Part shown: piece after piece, positions 53,244 through 60,936 of the stretch
Position numbering within the stretch: position 1 is the stretch's first letter
Layout: every line of letters begins with the position of its first letter
Source: Aquabacterium commune
GTDB taxonomy: Bacteria > Pseudomonadota > Gammaproteobacteria > Burkholderiales > Burkholderiaceae_C
Length of the DNA: 64,000 nt
NCBI RefSeq assembly: GCF_004362855.1
Contig: NZ_SNXW01000003.1
Coordinates: 310,001 to 374,000, forward strand
Direction of reading: 5' to 3'
Made by a program: the position numbers and the translations under genes
The notes under the pieces: model-generated
Told to the model about the DNA's origin: nothing
Database searches by the model: none
The model's input: only the letters and a program-made list of their open reading frames with translations

Positions 53244-55091
53244 TCAGCGACTCCACCAGCAACGCAAGGCCCATTGCTCGGGGCGATAGAAACTGGGCGT
53301 TTCCGGCAGCACGAAGCGCCCACCCCGGTAGGCCACGCGGAAGGTGCCCGAGTACCAGTGCGGCACGGCGTAGTGGCTGTGGCGCAGCACGCGGTCCAGC
53401 GCCCGCACGGCCGTGACCAGCTCGGGCCGCGTCTTGGCCGCCGACACCTTCTCGATGAGTGCGTCCACCGCCGGGTCGCTCACGCCATTGAGGTTGTCCG
53501 CCCCCTCCACCTGGGCCAGCGAGGAATGGTAGAACTGGCGCAACTCGGAGCCCGGCACCAGGCGCCCGGGCAAGGCCAGGCTCATCATCTCGAACTCGTA
53601 GCGCTTGACGCGCTTTTCGTACACGGCGTAATCGACCACGCGGTAGTTGGCCGCGATGCCCAGCTTCTCCAGGTTGCGCAGCAGCGGCGTCACCACGCGG
53701 CCCATGCTCGGCGAGTTGTCGAGGAACTCGATGGTCATGCGCTCGCCATGGGCATTGCGCAGCTGGCCGTCTTTCAGGGTCCAGCCAGCTTGCTGCAACA
53801 AGTCCCGCGCCAGGCGCAGGTTGTCGCGCAGCGAGCCGGGCGGCGTGGTCGTGGGCGGCACGGGCACAGGCTGCGTCAGCACCGCGGGCGCGAGCTTGTC
53901 GCGCAGGGGCGTCAGCAGGGCCAGCTCGGCCGCATCGGGCAGGCCCTTGGCCTCGTACTCGGAGTTGGTGAAGTAGCTGCCCACGCGTTTGTAGATGCCG
54001 TAGAAGAGCTGGCGGTTCATCCACTCGAAGTCCATGGCCAGGCCAATGGCGCGGCGCACGCGGGCGTCCTGGAACTTGTTCAGGCGGGTGTTGAAGATGA
54101 AGCCCTGGAAATTGGCCGAGTTGCGGTGCGGCAGCGTGGCTTTGATCAGCTCGCCCGAATCGAACTTGCGGCCCCGGTACTGGCGCACCCAGTCCTTGGA
54201 GATGTAGGACTCGATGAAATCGAACTCACCGGCCTTGAAGCCCTCGAAGGCGGTGACGTTGTCCAGGTACATCCGGTAGGTGATGCGGTCGAAGTTGAAC
54301 TGACCGCGGCGCACATTGAGGTCGGCGCCCCAGTAGGCCCTGTCGCGCTCGTAGGTGATGTCGCGCCCGGGCGTGACCTTGCCGATGCGGTAAGGGCCGG
54401 AGGCAATCGGGTGTTCGGTGACGATCTGATCGAAGGGCTTGGCCTTGCCGCTGACCATGCCCCATTGGCGGCTGAACACGGGCAGCTTGCCCACTTGCAG
54501 TGGCAGTTCGGCGTCGGGCTGGCGGAAGTCGAAGCGGATGCTGCGCTCGCCCAGCACCGTGACTTTGCTGACGGCCGAGAAAAAAGCCGGGTATTGCGGC
54601 GCAGCCTGTTTGCTCGTCAGCACCTCGAACGAATGCTTGACGTCGGCGGCCAGCACCGGGTCACCATTGTGGAAACGCGCTTTGGGGTGGAGGCGGAAGG
54701 TCACCGACATGCCATCCGGCGCCACGCTCACGTCTTCGGCCAGCAGGCCATAGGCGGTGGCGGGCTCGTCGAAGTTGCCCTCCAGCAGGGTCTCGAAGAC
54801 CAGCGTTTCCAGGCCAGGCGGCGCCGTGCCCTTGAGCGTGAAAGGGTTGTACTTGTCGAAGCTGCTGGCCTGCGTGGGCGCCACCAGCGAGAAGTTGCCG
54901 CCCTTGGGCGCCTTCGGGTTGACGTAGTCGAAGTGGTCAAAACCCGCCGGGTACTTGATGTCGCCGAACTGGGCGTAAGCGTGGGCGGCCCAGGACGGGC
55001 TGGCGCACATGGCGGCCGCAACGGCCGCCGTCGCGGCGGCCAGCACCCTGGCCCAGCCAGTCCATCTCCCCCAGCTCACCGTGAGGTGCAT
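53244..55091 (-). CDS. yejA: extracellular solute-binding protein YejA (SBP family 5)
   Basis: A 615-residue periplasmic binding protein. A signal peptide spans about residues 1-38 (hydrophobic ARVLAAATAAVAAAM, cleavage near SWAAHA), followed by the family 5 fold: GDIKYPAGFDHFDYVNP, LVFETLL, DGMSVTFRLHPKARFHNGDPV in part, and ASGPYRIG. Relatives deliver peptides to YejBEF, including antimicrobial peptides and muropeptides. The ATG at 55091 follows AAGGA by six bases; an ATG at 55121 has no ribosome-binding site. It is 52 bases downstream of the LD-carboxypeptidase gene. Confidence 0.92.
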   Translation of the reverse strand: MHLTVSWGRWTGWARVLAAATAAVAAAMCASPSWAAHAYAQFGDIKYPAGFDHFDYVNPKAPKGGNFSLVAPTQASSFDKYNPFTLKGTAPPGLETLVFETLLEGNFDEPATAYGLLAEDVSVAPDGMSVTFRLHPKARFHNGDPVLAADVKHSFEVLTSKQAAPQYPAFFSAVSKVTVLGERSIRFDFRQPDAELPLQVGKLPVFSRQWGMVSGKAKPFDQIVTEHPIASGPYRIGKVTPGRDITYERDRAYWGADLNVRRGQFNFDRITYRMYLDNVTAFEGFKAGEFDFIESYISKDWVRQYRGRKFDSGELIKATLPHRNSANFQGFIFNTRLNKFQDARVRRAIGLAMDFEWMNRQLFYGIYKRVGSYFTNSEYEAKGLPDAAELALLTPLRDKLAPAVLTQPVPVPPTTTPPGSLRDNLRLARDLLQQAGWTLKDGQLRNAHGERMTIEFLDNSPSMGRVVTPLLRNLEKLGIAANYRVVDYAVYEKRVKRYEFEMMSLALPGRLVPGSELRQFYHSSLAQVEGADNLNGVSDPAVDALIEKVSAAKTRPELVTAVRALDRVLRHSHYAVPHWYSGTFRVAYRGGRFVLPETPSFYRPEQWALRCWWSR

Positions 55092-55143
55092 GCCCAATCC
55101 TTGCTCCGTGATCCCACGCATCGTTGCAACAGCGTGCTGCAGG

Positions 55144-56088
55144 TTACCAGAGCATGAACGCGTCACGCGCTTGCACCGACAGCGTCACCTTGCGTCCCAC
55201 CGGCAGGCACACCTTGGTCGGCACATGGCCGAAAGGCAGGCCCGTCAGGATGGGCGTGGTGGTGAGGCTGCGCAGGTGCGCGATCGCGGTCTTGAGCGTG
55301 TAGCCACGGTCCAGCGGGGACTTGCGGTACTCGGTGAAGGCGCCCAGCACGATGGCCTTCTGTTGCGACAGCACGCCCGCCTGGTGGAGCTGCAGCAAGG
55401 CGCGCTCGACGCGGTAGGGGTGCTCGTTGACGTCCTCCAGGAAGAGGATGCCGTTGCGCACCTTGGGGAAATGCGGCGTGCCCAGCAGCGCCTGCAACAC
55501 GGCCAGGTTGCCGCCCCACAGCCGGCCGGACACCTCGACGCCATCGAAGCCCTGCTCGGTGCGGAAGCCCACGGCCTCCAGCTTGCCGGTCACGGCCTCC
55601 ACGAAGCATTCCTGGGTGACATCGTCACCGCCCTCGGGGGAGTCGGCACGACCGAAGTCGTCGCAGGCCATCGGACCGGCCCAGAAGCCGGCGCTCACGC
55701 CCTCGCCGGGCTGGGCGGGGCCTGCCGCGCCATGGGCCAGCGCGGCCAGTTGCAATGCGGTGACGTCGCTGTAGCCCACCCAGGCGGTGCCGCGCTCCAC
55801 GCTGCGGGCCAGCAGCGCCCAGTCGAGCTGGTCGAGCAGGCGGGTCAGGCCATAGCCGCCGCGGGTGGCCAGGGCCACATCGGGCGCGGCCTCGGCCACG
55901 CGGTGCAGCGCGTTCAAGCGGGTGGCATCGTCCCCGGCGAAGCGCTGGTGGCGGGTCAGTGCAGAGGCATCGACCTCAGGGGCAAAGCCCAGGGCCTGGA
56001 GGCGCTTGGCGGCCTTGCGAACAGGTGCGACCACGGGCACGATGCCCGCAGGGCTGTGGATGATGAGGGAGGGAGCGGCTTCGGTCAT
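55144..56088 (-). CDS. ldcA: muramoyltetrapeptide (LD-)carboxypeptidase, peptidase family S66
   Basis: The 314-residue cytoplasmic enzyme removes the terminal D-Ala from murein tetrapeptide during cell-wall recycling. Family S66 features: RGGYGLTRLLD, the nucleophile Ser107 in GYSDVTAL, LWGGNLAVL, the catalytic Glu in FLEDVNEHPYRVERAL and GLPFGH. There is no signal peptide, as expected. It is the first gene of an apparent operon with yejABEF, which suggests that the transporter brings in the peptides it trims. The start at 56088 is chosen at the family N-terminus; an open frame extends 25 codons upstream. Confidence 0.9.
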   Translation of the reverse strand: MTEAAPSLIIHSPAGIVPVVAPVRKAAKRLQALGFAPEVDASALTRHQRFAGDDATRLNALHRVAEAAPDVALATRGGYGLTRLLDQLDWALLARSVERGTAWVGYSDVTALQLAALAHGAAGPAQPGEGVSAGFWAGPMACDDFGRADSPEGGDDVTQECFVEAVTGKLEAVGFRTEQGFDGVEVSGRLWGGNLAVLQALLGTPHFPKVRNGILFLEDVNEHPYRVERALLQLHQAGVLSQQKAIVLGAFTEYRKSPLDRGYTLKTAIAHLRSLTTTPILTGLPFGHVPTKVCLPVGRKVTLSVQARDAFMLW

Positions 56089-56176
56089 GGCGACATTGTC
56101 ACCGACGCCAGCCGTGCCCTGGGCCTGGCCAGCGCAGACGCCGAGCGCTGCACTCAGCGGCATCAGCTTGGCAGGC

Positions 56177-56305
56177 TCAGCGCGGCAGGAAATGCAGGCG
56201 CAAGCGCGCGCGCCACAGCGCCACGCACTCGCTCAGGCCGGTGAGCAAGGCCAAGCTGAGCGCGGCGAGCCTGAAAGCCGCATGACCGGCGCGAATCCGT
56301 TGCAT
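56177..56305 (-). CDS. possible small protein of 42 residues
   Basis: An ATG-started frame encodes 42 residues with a basic start (MQRIRAGHAAFRLAA), a hydrophobic middle (LSLALLTGLSECVALW) and an Arg-rich end. Its composition looks protein-like and it sits alone in the 371-bp gap between ldcA and the M14 gene, upstream of ldcA on the same strand. No good ribosome-binding site is visible. It may be a short membrane-associated protein; I do not recognise a named family with confidence. Confidence 0.35.
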   Translation of the reverse strand: MQRIRAGHAAFRLAALSLALLTGLSECVALWRARLRLHFLPR

Positions 56306-56323
56306 CTGTGGGTCTTGGAAAGG

Positions 56324-56359
56324 GTGTGAAGTTGTCACACTAAGTGGATGTCATGACAT
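56324..56359. promoter_or_regulatory. two palindromes upstream of the M14 peptidase gene (candidate operator)
   Basis: GTGTGA (56324-56329) and TCACAC (56335-56340) form an inverted repeat with a five-base centre, and ATGTCATGACAT (56348-56359) is a perfect 12-bp palindrome. The first is one base short of the CRP/FNR-family spacing TGTGA-N6-TCACA. Both lie between divergently oriented genes, where a regulator would bind. Confidence 0.45.
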
Positions 56360-56459
56360 TTCCGTGACGAATGACCTGAGCCCGCTGTCGCGCCTCTGAC
56401 ATGCTGTGCGGCTACCTTGCCAGCAGCCTGGTGGCCTGCAGCCCCTTCCAACCCGCACC

Positions 56460-57527
56460 GTGGATGCCACTTTGACCGAACGCTCCTCCCTGCCAGAACT
56501 GGACGAGTTGCACCGGCTGATCGAGATGGGCGGGGAGCACCTGCGGGTGCGCACCCTGGGCAAGGTCGATGCCAGCGGCCGCAGCTTCGACCTGCTGTCC
56601 ATCGCCATGGGCAACCCCTCGCCCGATGCTCCGGCCATCGGCTACTTCGGCGGCGTGCACGGGCTGGAGCGCATTGGCGCGGAAGTCGTCATCGCCTACC
56701 TGGGCAACCTCGTGCAGCGCCTGAAGTGGGACAGCGTCCTGCACCACCAGCTCGCCAGCGTGCGCATGGTCTTCATGCCCATGGTCAACCCCGGCGGCAT
56801 GTGGCTGAACACGCGCGCCAACCCCCAAGGCATCGACCTGATGCGCAACGCGCCGCTGTGCTCGCAGGAGTCGGTGCCCTTCCTGCTGGGCGGCCAGCGC
56901 CTGAGCCCCGCCCTGCCCTGGTACCGCGGCGCTGAAGGCCAACCCATGCAGGACGAGGCCCAGGCCCTGTGCGACGTGGTCATGGACGAACTCTGCAGCC
57001 GCAGCTTCAGCATGGCGCTGGACTGCCACTCCGGCTTCGGCGTGCAAGACCGCCTCTGGTTCCCCTTCGCGCACACCGCGCAACCCCTGCACCACCTGGC
57101 CGAAATCCACGCCCTGCACCGCGTCTTCGGCCAGACGCACGCGCACCACAACTACGTGATCGAGCCGCAAAGCCTGCAGTACCTGACGCACGGCGACCTC
57201 TGGGACCACCTCTACCTGCAATGCCGCGAGCGCCACCCGCAGCACGTCTTCCTGCCCCTGACGCTGGAGATGGGCTCCTGGATGTGGGTGAAGAAGAACC
57301 CGCGTCAGCTGTTCAGCCGCCACGGCATCTTCAACCCCTTGATCGCGCACCGGCAACAGCGCGTGCTGCGCCGTCACATGGCCTTGCTCGATTTCGTCGG
57401 GCGCGCGGCCGCCAGCCAGGCCCGCTGGATGCCCGAGCCCTCCGAACGCGCCTTGCACGAGCGCCAGGCCCGCGCACGCTGGTACCCCGAGCTGCCCCGC
57501 CCGACGCGGGTCTCCGTGCCGGCATGA
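56460..57527 (+). CDS. M14 family zinc carboxypeptidase
   Basis: About 355 residues with the M14 carboxypeptidase core. The zinc ligands are in GGVHGLERIGAE (HxxE) and ALDCHSGFG (His); NPGGMWLNTRANPQGIDLMRN resembles the substrate-binding region (here in part NPGGMWLN) and the catalytic Glu is in LTLEMGSW. No signal peptide is visible, so it is probably cytoplasmic; the physiological substrate is unknown. The start is uncertain: GTG at 56460 begins close to the conserved part, while GTG at 56406 is the furthest upstream. Its stop overlaps the next gene as ATGA. Confidence 0.8.
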   Translation: MDATLTERSSLPELDELHRLIEMGGEHLRVRTLGKVDASGRSFDLLSIAMGNPSPDAPAIGYFGGVHGLERIGAEVVIAYLGNLVQRLKWDSVLHHQLASVRMVFMPMVNPGGMWLNTRANPQGIDLMRNAPLCSQESVPFLLGGQRLSPALPWYRGAEGQPMQDEAQALCDVVMDELCSRSFSMALDCHSGFGVQDRLWFPFAHTAQPLHHLAEIHALHRVFGQTHAHHNYVIEPQSLQYLTHGDLWDHLYLQCRERHPQHVFLPLTLEMGSWMWVKKNPRQLFSRHGIFNPLIAHRQQRVLRRHMALLDFVGRAAASQARWMPEPSERALHERQARARWYPELPRPTRVSVPA

Positions 57528-58366
57528 GCCAGGCCATGGCCACAGTGCCGGTCACAGCACCATCGACCTGGGTCCTGCTGCGCGGCCTGACACGCGAGCA
57601 AGGCCACTGGGGCGACTTCCCCGCCCAGCTGCAAGCCGCCCTGCCCCCGGGCAGCCAGGTGATCACGCCCGACCTGCCCGGCAACGGCGCCTTGTGGCGA
57701 ACGCGCAGCCCGGCCAAGGTGCCCGAGATGGTCGATGCCTTGCGACAGCAGCTGCAGGGCCTGGGCGCCCGCGGGCCATGCCATGTGCTGGCGATGTCGC
57801 TCGGCGCGATGGTCACGGTGGACTGGATGCACCGCCATCCCGAAGAAGTGGCCGACGCGGTGCTCATCAACACCAGCCTGCGCCCCTACAGCCCACCGTG
57901 GCGGCGCCTGCAACCGAGGCACTACCCGACCATCCTGCGGCTGCTGTTGACGCAGGCGAAGGCCAGGGACTGGGAAAACGCCATCTTGCAGATGACGACC
58001 CGGCACCCCGCGGTGGCCACCGAGGCCTTGCTGAGCCACTGGCTGCAACTGCGCCAGCAGCACCCTGTGGCCACGGCCAACGGCTTGCGCCAGCTCTGGG
58101 CGGCCACCCGCTACCAGGCGCCGCGCAGCGCGCCGCCCGTGCCCGTGCTGCTGCTCAATGGCGAGGGCGACCGCCTGGTCCACCCCTCGTGTTCAAGCGT
58201 GCTGGCGGCCAGCTGGGGTGCGCCCCTGCTCAGACATCCCACGGCGGGGCATGATCTGCCGCTGGATGCGGGGCCGTGGGTGGTGCAGCAGGTGCTGCAG
58301 TGGCGGGCGATCCGACAGCCGCCGCAGGCACCGATGCCGATGCAGATGCCGATGCCACCGGCTTGA
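57524..58366 (+). CDS. alpha/beta hydrolase
   Basis: A 280-residue alpha/beta-hydrolase-fold protein. The nucleophile elbow AMSLGA carries Ser at the expected place (AxSxG variant of GxSxG), VLLLNGEGDRLVHP holds the likely acidic residue and AGHDLPLD the catalytic His. LLRGLTREQGHWGDF and PDLPGNG fit the start of the fold. It is coupled to the M14 peptidase gene by an ATGA overlap. The last 45 codons overlap rdgC on the opposite strand; they are rich in Pro, Met and Gln. Confidence 0.8.
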   Translation: MSQAMATVPVTAPSTWVLLRGLTREQGHWGDFPAQLQAALPPGSQVITPDLPGNGALWRTRSPAKVPEMVDALRQQLQGLGARGPCHVLAMSLGAMVTVDWMHRHPEEVADAVLINTSLRPYSPPWRRLQPRHYPTILRLLLTQAKARDWENAILQMTTRHPAVATEALLSHWLQLRQQHPVATANGLRQLWAATRYQAPRSAPPVPVLLLNGEGDRLVHPSCSSVLAASWGAPLLRHPTAGHDLPLDAGPWVVQQVLQWRAIRQPPQAPMPMQMPMPPA

Positions 58367-59297
58367 GCGTGCCCGCCGACGCCATCGTCAGCGACTCGCC
58401 GCCCAGCGCCTCCAGCAGGTCCGGGATCATCTGCACCAACTCGCCCGTCGAGATGGCCACATCGGCCTCGAAAGCCTCGGCCTTGTCGGCCTTGCTGCCG
58501 GCAGATTTCGACGCCTCGCCTTCGAACACCACGTCCAGGAAAGCGAGCTTTTTGATTTGCAGCGACTCGGTCAGCACCAGGGACACGCGGTCGCGCCAGG
58601 TCATGGCCACGCGCGTGGGCACCTTGCCGGCCTGGATGTGCTGCTTGACCTCGTCGGTGTCCAGCGGGTGGCGGGCGTAGCGCACCACCGACTTCATCTC
58701 GTCCGGGGATTTGAGCTCGCACTCGCGGTCGATGCTGAACTGGTAAGGTGGCTCGCCCGTGCCCAGCCAGTGCGCCATGGCCACGGCCGGCGACATCTCG
58801 GTCTGGATCAGGCTCAGCGCCAGGCCATCGAGCGCCTTGACCAGCAACGTGACCACCTCGTCGGCACGGGCCTGGCTGCCGCAGTCCAGCACCAGCAGGC
58901 GGGACTTCGGCGAGATCCACACCCAGGTCGCGCCCTGCTTGGTGAAGGCCATGGGCAGCAGCTCCAGCAGCGCCTGCTCCTTGAGCTCCTTCGTCTGCTT
59001 CTTGCCGGGCTTGCGGCCGGTCTGCTGTTCGATTTGCTCGGCGATTTCCTCGGTGCGTCGCTTGACCACCGAGCCCGGCACCACGCGCTGCTCGCTCATG
59101 AGCTTGAGCACCCACTGGCCACCCACCACCTCGACCATCGGGGCGTGGGCCTCGCCACGGGGCTCGGTCCAGCCCACAGACTTCTGCTGCGTGGCGCCAC
59201 AGGGCACGAAGCGGGCCTTGGCCAGCTCGGATTCCAGCTGCGCGGGTTGGGCCGACCAGCCTTCGCCGATGCGGTAGACGATGAGGTTCTTGAACAT
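58230..59297 (-). CDS. rdgC: recombination-associated protein RdgC
   Basis: RdgC is a ring-shaped DNA-binding protein that limits RecA activity. The 355-residue product begins MFKNLIVYRIGEGW and contains GATQQKSVGWTEP, TEEIAEQIEQQTGRKPGKK (in part) and LDTDEVKQHIQAGK, all typical. E. coli RdgC has about 303 residues; the extra length here is a low-complexity Ala/Pro/Ser-rich tail (about 310-355), which is the part that overlaps the convergent alpha/beta hydrolase gene by 137 bases. The start at 59297 matches the family N-terminus. Confidence 0.93.
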   Translation of the reverse strand: MFKNLIVYRIGEGWSAQPAQLESELAKARFVPCGATQQKSVGWTEPRGEAHAPMVEVVGGQWVLKLMSEQRVVPGSVVKRRTEEIAEQIEQQTGRKPGKKQTKELKEQALLELLPMAFTKQGATWVWISPKSRLLVLDCGSQARADEVVTLLVKALDGLALSLIQTEMSPAVAMAHWLGTGEPPYQFSIDRECELKSPDEMKSVVRYARHPLDTDEVKQHIQAGKVPTRVAMTWRDRVSLVLTESLQIKKLAFLDVVFEGEASKSAGSKADKAEAFEADVAISTGELVQMIPDLLEALGGESLTMASAGTLKPVASASASASVPAAAVGSPATAAPAAPPTAPHPAADHAPPWDV

Positions 59298-59334
59298 GGT
59301 TGAGGCTGTGCAACTACGATACAAAACTGAAAAG

Positions 59335-59364
59335 AAAAACCCCTGCAAGCAGAACTTGCAGGGG
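59335..59364 (-). terminator. intrinsic terminator after tRNA-Ser
   Basis: CCCCTGCAAG (59340-59349) pairs perfectly with CTTGCAGGGG (59355-59364) around a five-base loop; on the minus strand it is followed by a T run (complement of 59335-59339). Confidence 0.9.
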
Positions 59365-59374
59365 CTTCCTGTTT

Positions 59375-59465
59375 TGGCGGAAACGGAGGGATTCGAACCC
59401 TCGATGCGCTTTTGGCGCATACTCCCTTAGCAGGGGAGCACCTTCGGCCACTCGGTCACGTTTCC
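59375..59465 (-). tRNA. tRNA-Ser (anticodon GCU)
   Basis: On the minus strand the sequence runs from GGAAACG at 59465 to its pairing partner CGTTTCC and discriminator G at 59378, followed by an encoded CCA (59377-59375). The anticodon stem CTCCC/GGGAG encloses the loop with GCT. A long variable arm (TATGCGCC...GCGCAT) and GGTTCGAATCC T arm are present, as expected for serine tRNA. It reads AGC/AGU codons. Confidence 0.96.
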
Positions 59466-59470
59466 AGCAG

Positions 59471-59484
59471 CAATTCGAATTGTA
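59471..59484 (-). promoter_or_regulatory. tRNA-Ser promoter -10 element with palindrome
   Basis: On the minus strand TACAAT (59484-59479) lies about 14 bases before the tRNA 5' end. It overlaps the perfect palindrome CAATTCGAATTG (59471-59482). A good -35 element is not obvious. Confidence 0.4.
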
Positions 59485-59507
59485 GTCCAGAAAGACCGGG
59501 CCACAGC

Positions 59508-59530
59508 GCGTGTTGTTCAAAACAACACGC
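59508..59530. terminator. perfect 10-bp inverted repeat between lysC and tRNA-Ser
   Basis: GCGTGTTGTT (59508-59517) and AACAACACGC (59521-59530) form a hairpin with a three-base loop just downstream of lysC. There is no T run after it on the minus strand, so it may terminate weakly, protect the lysC transcript end or be a protein site. Confidence 0.45.
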
Positions 59531-59559
59531 CCGATCACACGCCCAGCTTCGCGACAAGG

Positions 59560-60816
59560 TCAGGCCTTGACCTCGTCCAGACCGAAGGCCTTGTGCAACG
59601 CGCGCACGGCCAGCTCCAGGTACTTCTCGTCGATCACGACCGAGGTCTTGATTTCCGAGGTCGTGATCATCTGGATGTTGATGCCTTCGTCCGACAGCGT
59701 CTTGAACATCGTGGACGCGATGCCCACGTGGCTGCGCATGCCGATGCCGACGATGCTGACCTTGGCGATCTTGGCGTCACCCACCACTTCACGCGCGCCC
59801 AGCGCCGGCACGACCTGCGTCTTCAGCAGCTCCATGGCGCGGGCATGGTCGCCACGCGGCACGGTGAAGGAGAAGTCGGTCTTGCCATCGTGCGAGACGT
59901 TCTGGATGATGACGTCCACGTCGATGTTGGCCTCGGCCACTTTGCCCACGATCTGGTAGGCGATGCCGGGGGTGTCGGGCACGCCGACCACGGTGATCTT
60001 GGCTTCGTCGCGGGTGAATGCGATGCCAGAAACGACGGCTTGTTCCATTTTCTCGTCTTCCTCAAAACTGATGAGCGTGCCCGACTTGGCTTCCACGTCC
60101 AGGTCGATGTCCCAGGGCGTGAAGCTGGACAGCACGCGCAAGGGCACACGGTATTTGCCGGCGAATTCCACCGAGCGGATCTGCAGGACCTTGGAGCCCA
60201 GCGAGGCCATCTCCAGCATCTCTTCGAAGCTGATGGCGTTCAGGCGGCGGGCTTCGGGCACCACGCGGGGGTCGGTCGTGTAAACGCCGTCCACGTCCGT
60301 GTAGATCAGGCACTCGTCGGCCTTCATGGCGGCCGCCACGGCCACGGCCGAGGTGTCGGAGCCGCCACGGCCCAGGGTGGTGATGTGACCGTTCGGGTCC
60401 ACGCCCTGGAAGCCGGTGATGACCACCACCTTGCCGGCGGCCAGATCGGCGCGCACACGGGCATCGTCGATGCTCTCGATGCGGGCTTTGGCGAAGGCCG
60501 AATTCGTCTTGATGGGCACCTGCCAGCCGGCGTAGCTGACCGACTCCAGGCCCTCGGCCTGCAGCGCGATGGCCAGCAAGCCCGACGAGACCTGCTCGCC
60601 AGTGGCGGCGATCATATCGAGCTCGCGGGCGCTGGGGTCCGGGGAGAGTTCCTTGGCCAGGCCGAGCAGGCGGTTGGTTTCACCGCTCATGGCCGAGGGC
60701 ACGACCACGAGTTGGTGACCCGCACGCACCCACTTGGCCACCCGCTTGGCGACGTTGCGGATGCGCTCGGTGGAGCCCATCGACGTGCCGCCGTATTTGT
60801 GAACGATCAGTGCCAT
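59560..60816 (-). CDS. lysC: aspartate kinase
   Basis: Aspartate kinase phosphorylates L-aspartate in the first step of Lys, Thr and Met synthesis. The 418-residue monofunctional enzyme begins [15 protein letters not shown] and contains [26 protein letters not shown] and two C-terminal ACT domains ([32 protein letters not shown]), which usually mediate feedback inhibition by lysine and/or threonine. An alternative upstream frame start at 60867 lacks family similarity. It is downstream of accA and tilS on the same strand and upstream of tRNA-Ser. Confidence 0.97.
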   Translation of the reverse strand: MALIVHKYGGTSMGSTERIRNVAKRVAKWVRAGHQLVVVPSAMSGETNRLLGLAKELSPDPSARELDMIAATGEQVSSGLLAIALQAEGLESVSYAGWQVPIKTNSAFAKARIESIDDARVRADLAAGKVVVITGFQGVDPNGHITTLGRGGSDTSAVAVAAAMKADECLIYTDVDGVYTTDPRVVPEARRLNAISFEEMLEMASLGSKVLQIRSVEFAGKYRVPLRVLSSFTPWDIDLDVEAKSGTLISFEEDEKMEQAVVSGIAFTRDEAKITVVGVPDTPGIAYQIVGKVAEANIDVDVIIQNVSHDGKTDFSFTVPRGDHARAMELLKTQVVPALGAREVVGDAKIAKVSIVGIGMRSHVGIASTMFKTLSDEGINIQMITTSEIKTSVVIDEKYLELAVRALHKAFGLDEVKA

Positions 60817-60936
60817 GTCAGATGTTGTTGGAGGCCATCGCGCGCCCTGTGCGGCCACAAAAGCCAACGCAACAACGCAGGCCTTGGCGACCGCACCTGC
60901 CCCGTCACCCAGGATGGTGGCGGGTTCGGCGCGCGA

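Noticed and set aside
59314-59538. 74-codon minus-strand frame covering the tRNA-Ser gene
   Set aside because: It reads through a clear tRNA and its terminator.
60817-60936. Lysine riboswitch before lysC
   Set aside because: The gap to tilS is only 120 bases and shows no conserved riboswitch core; lysine riboswitches are not usual in this group.
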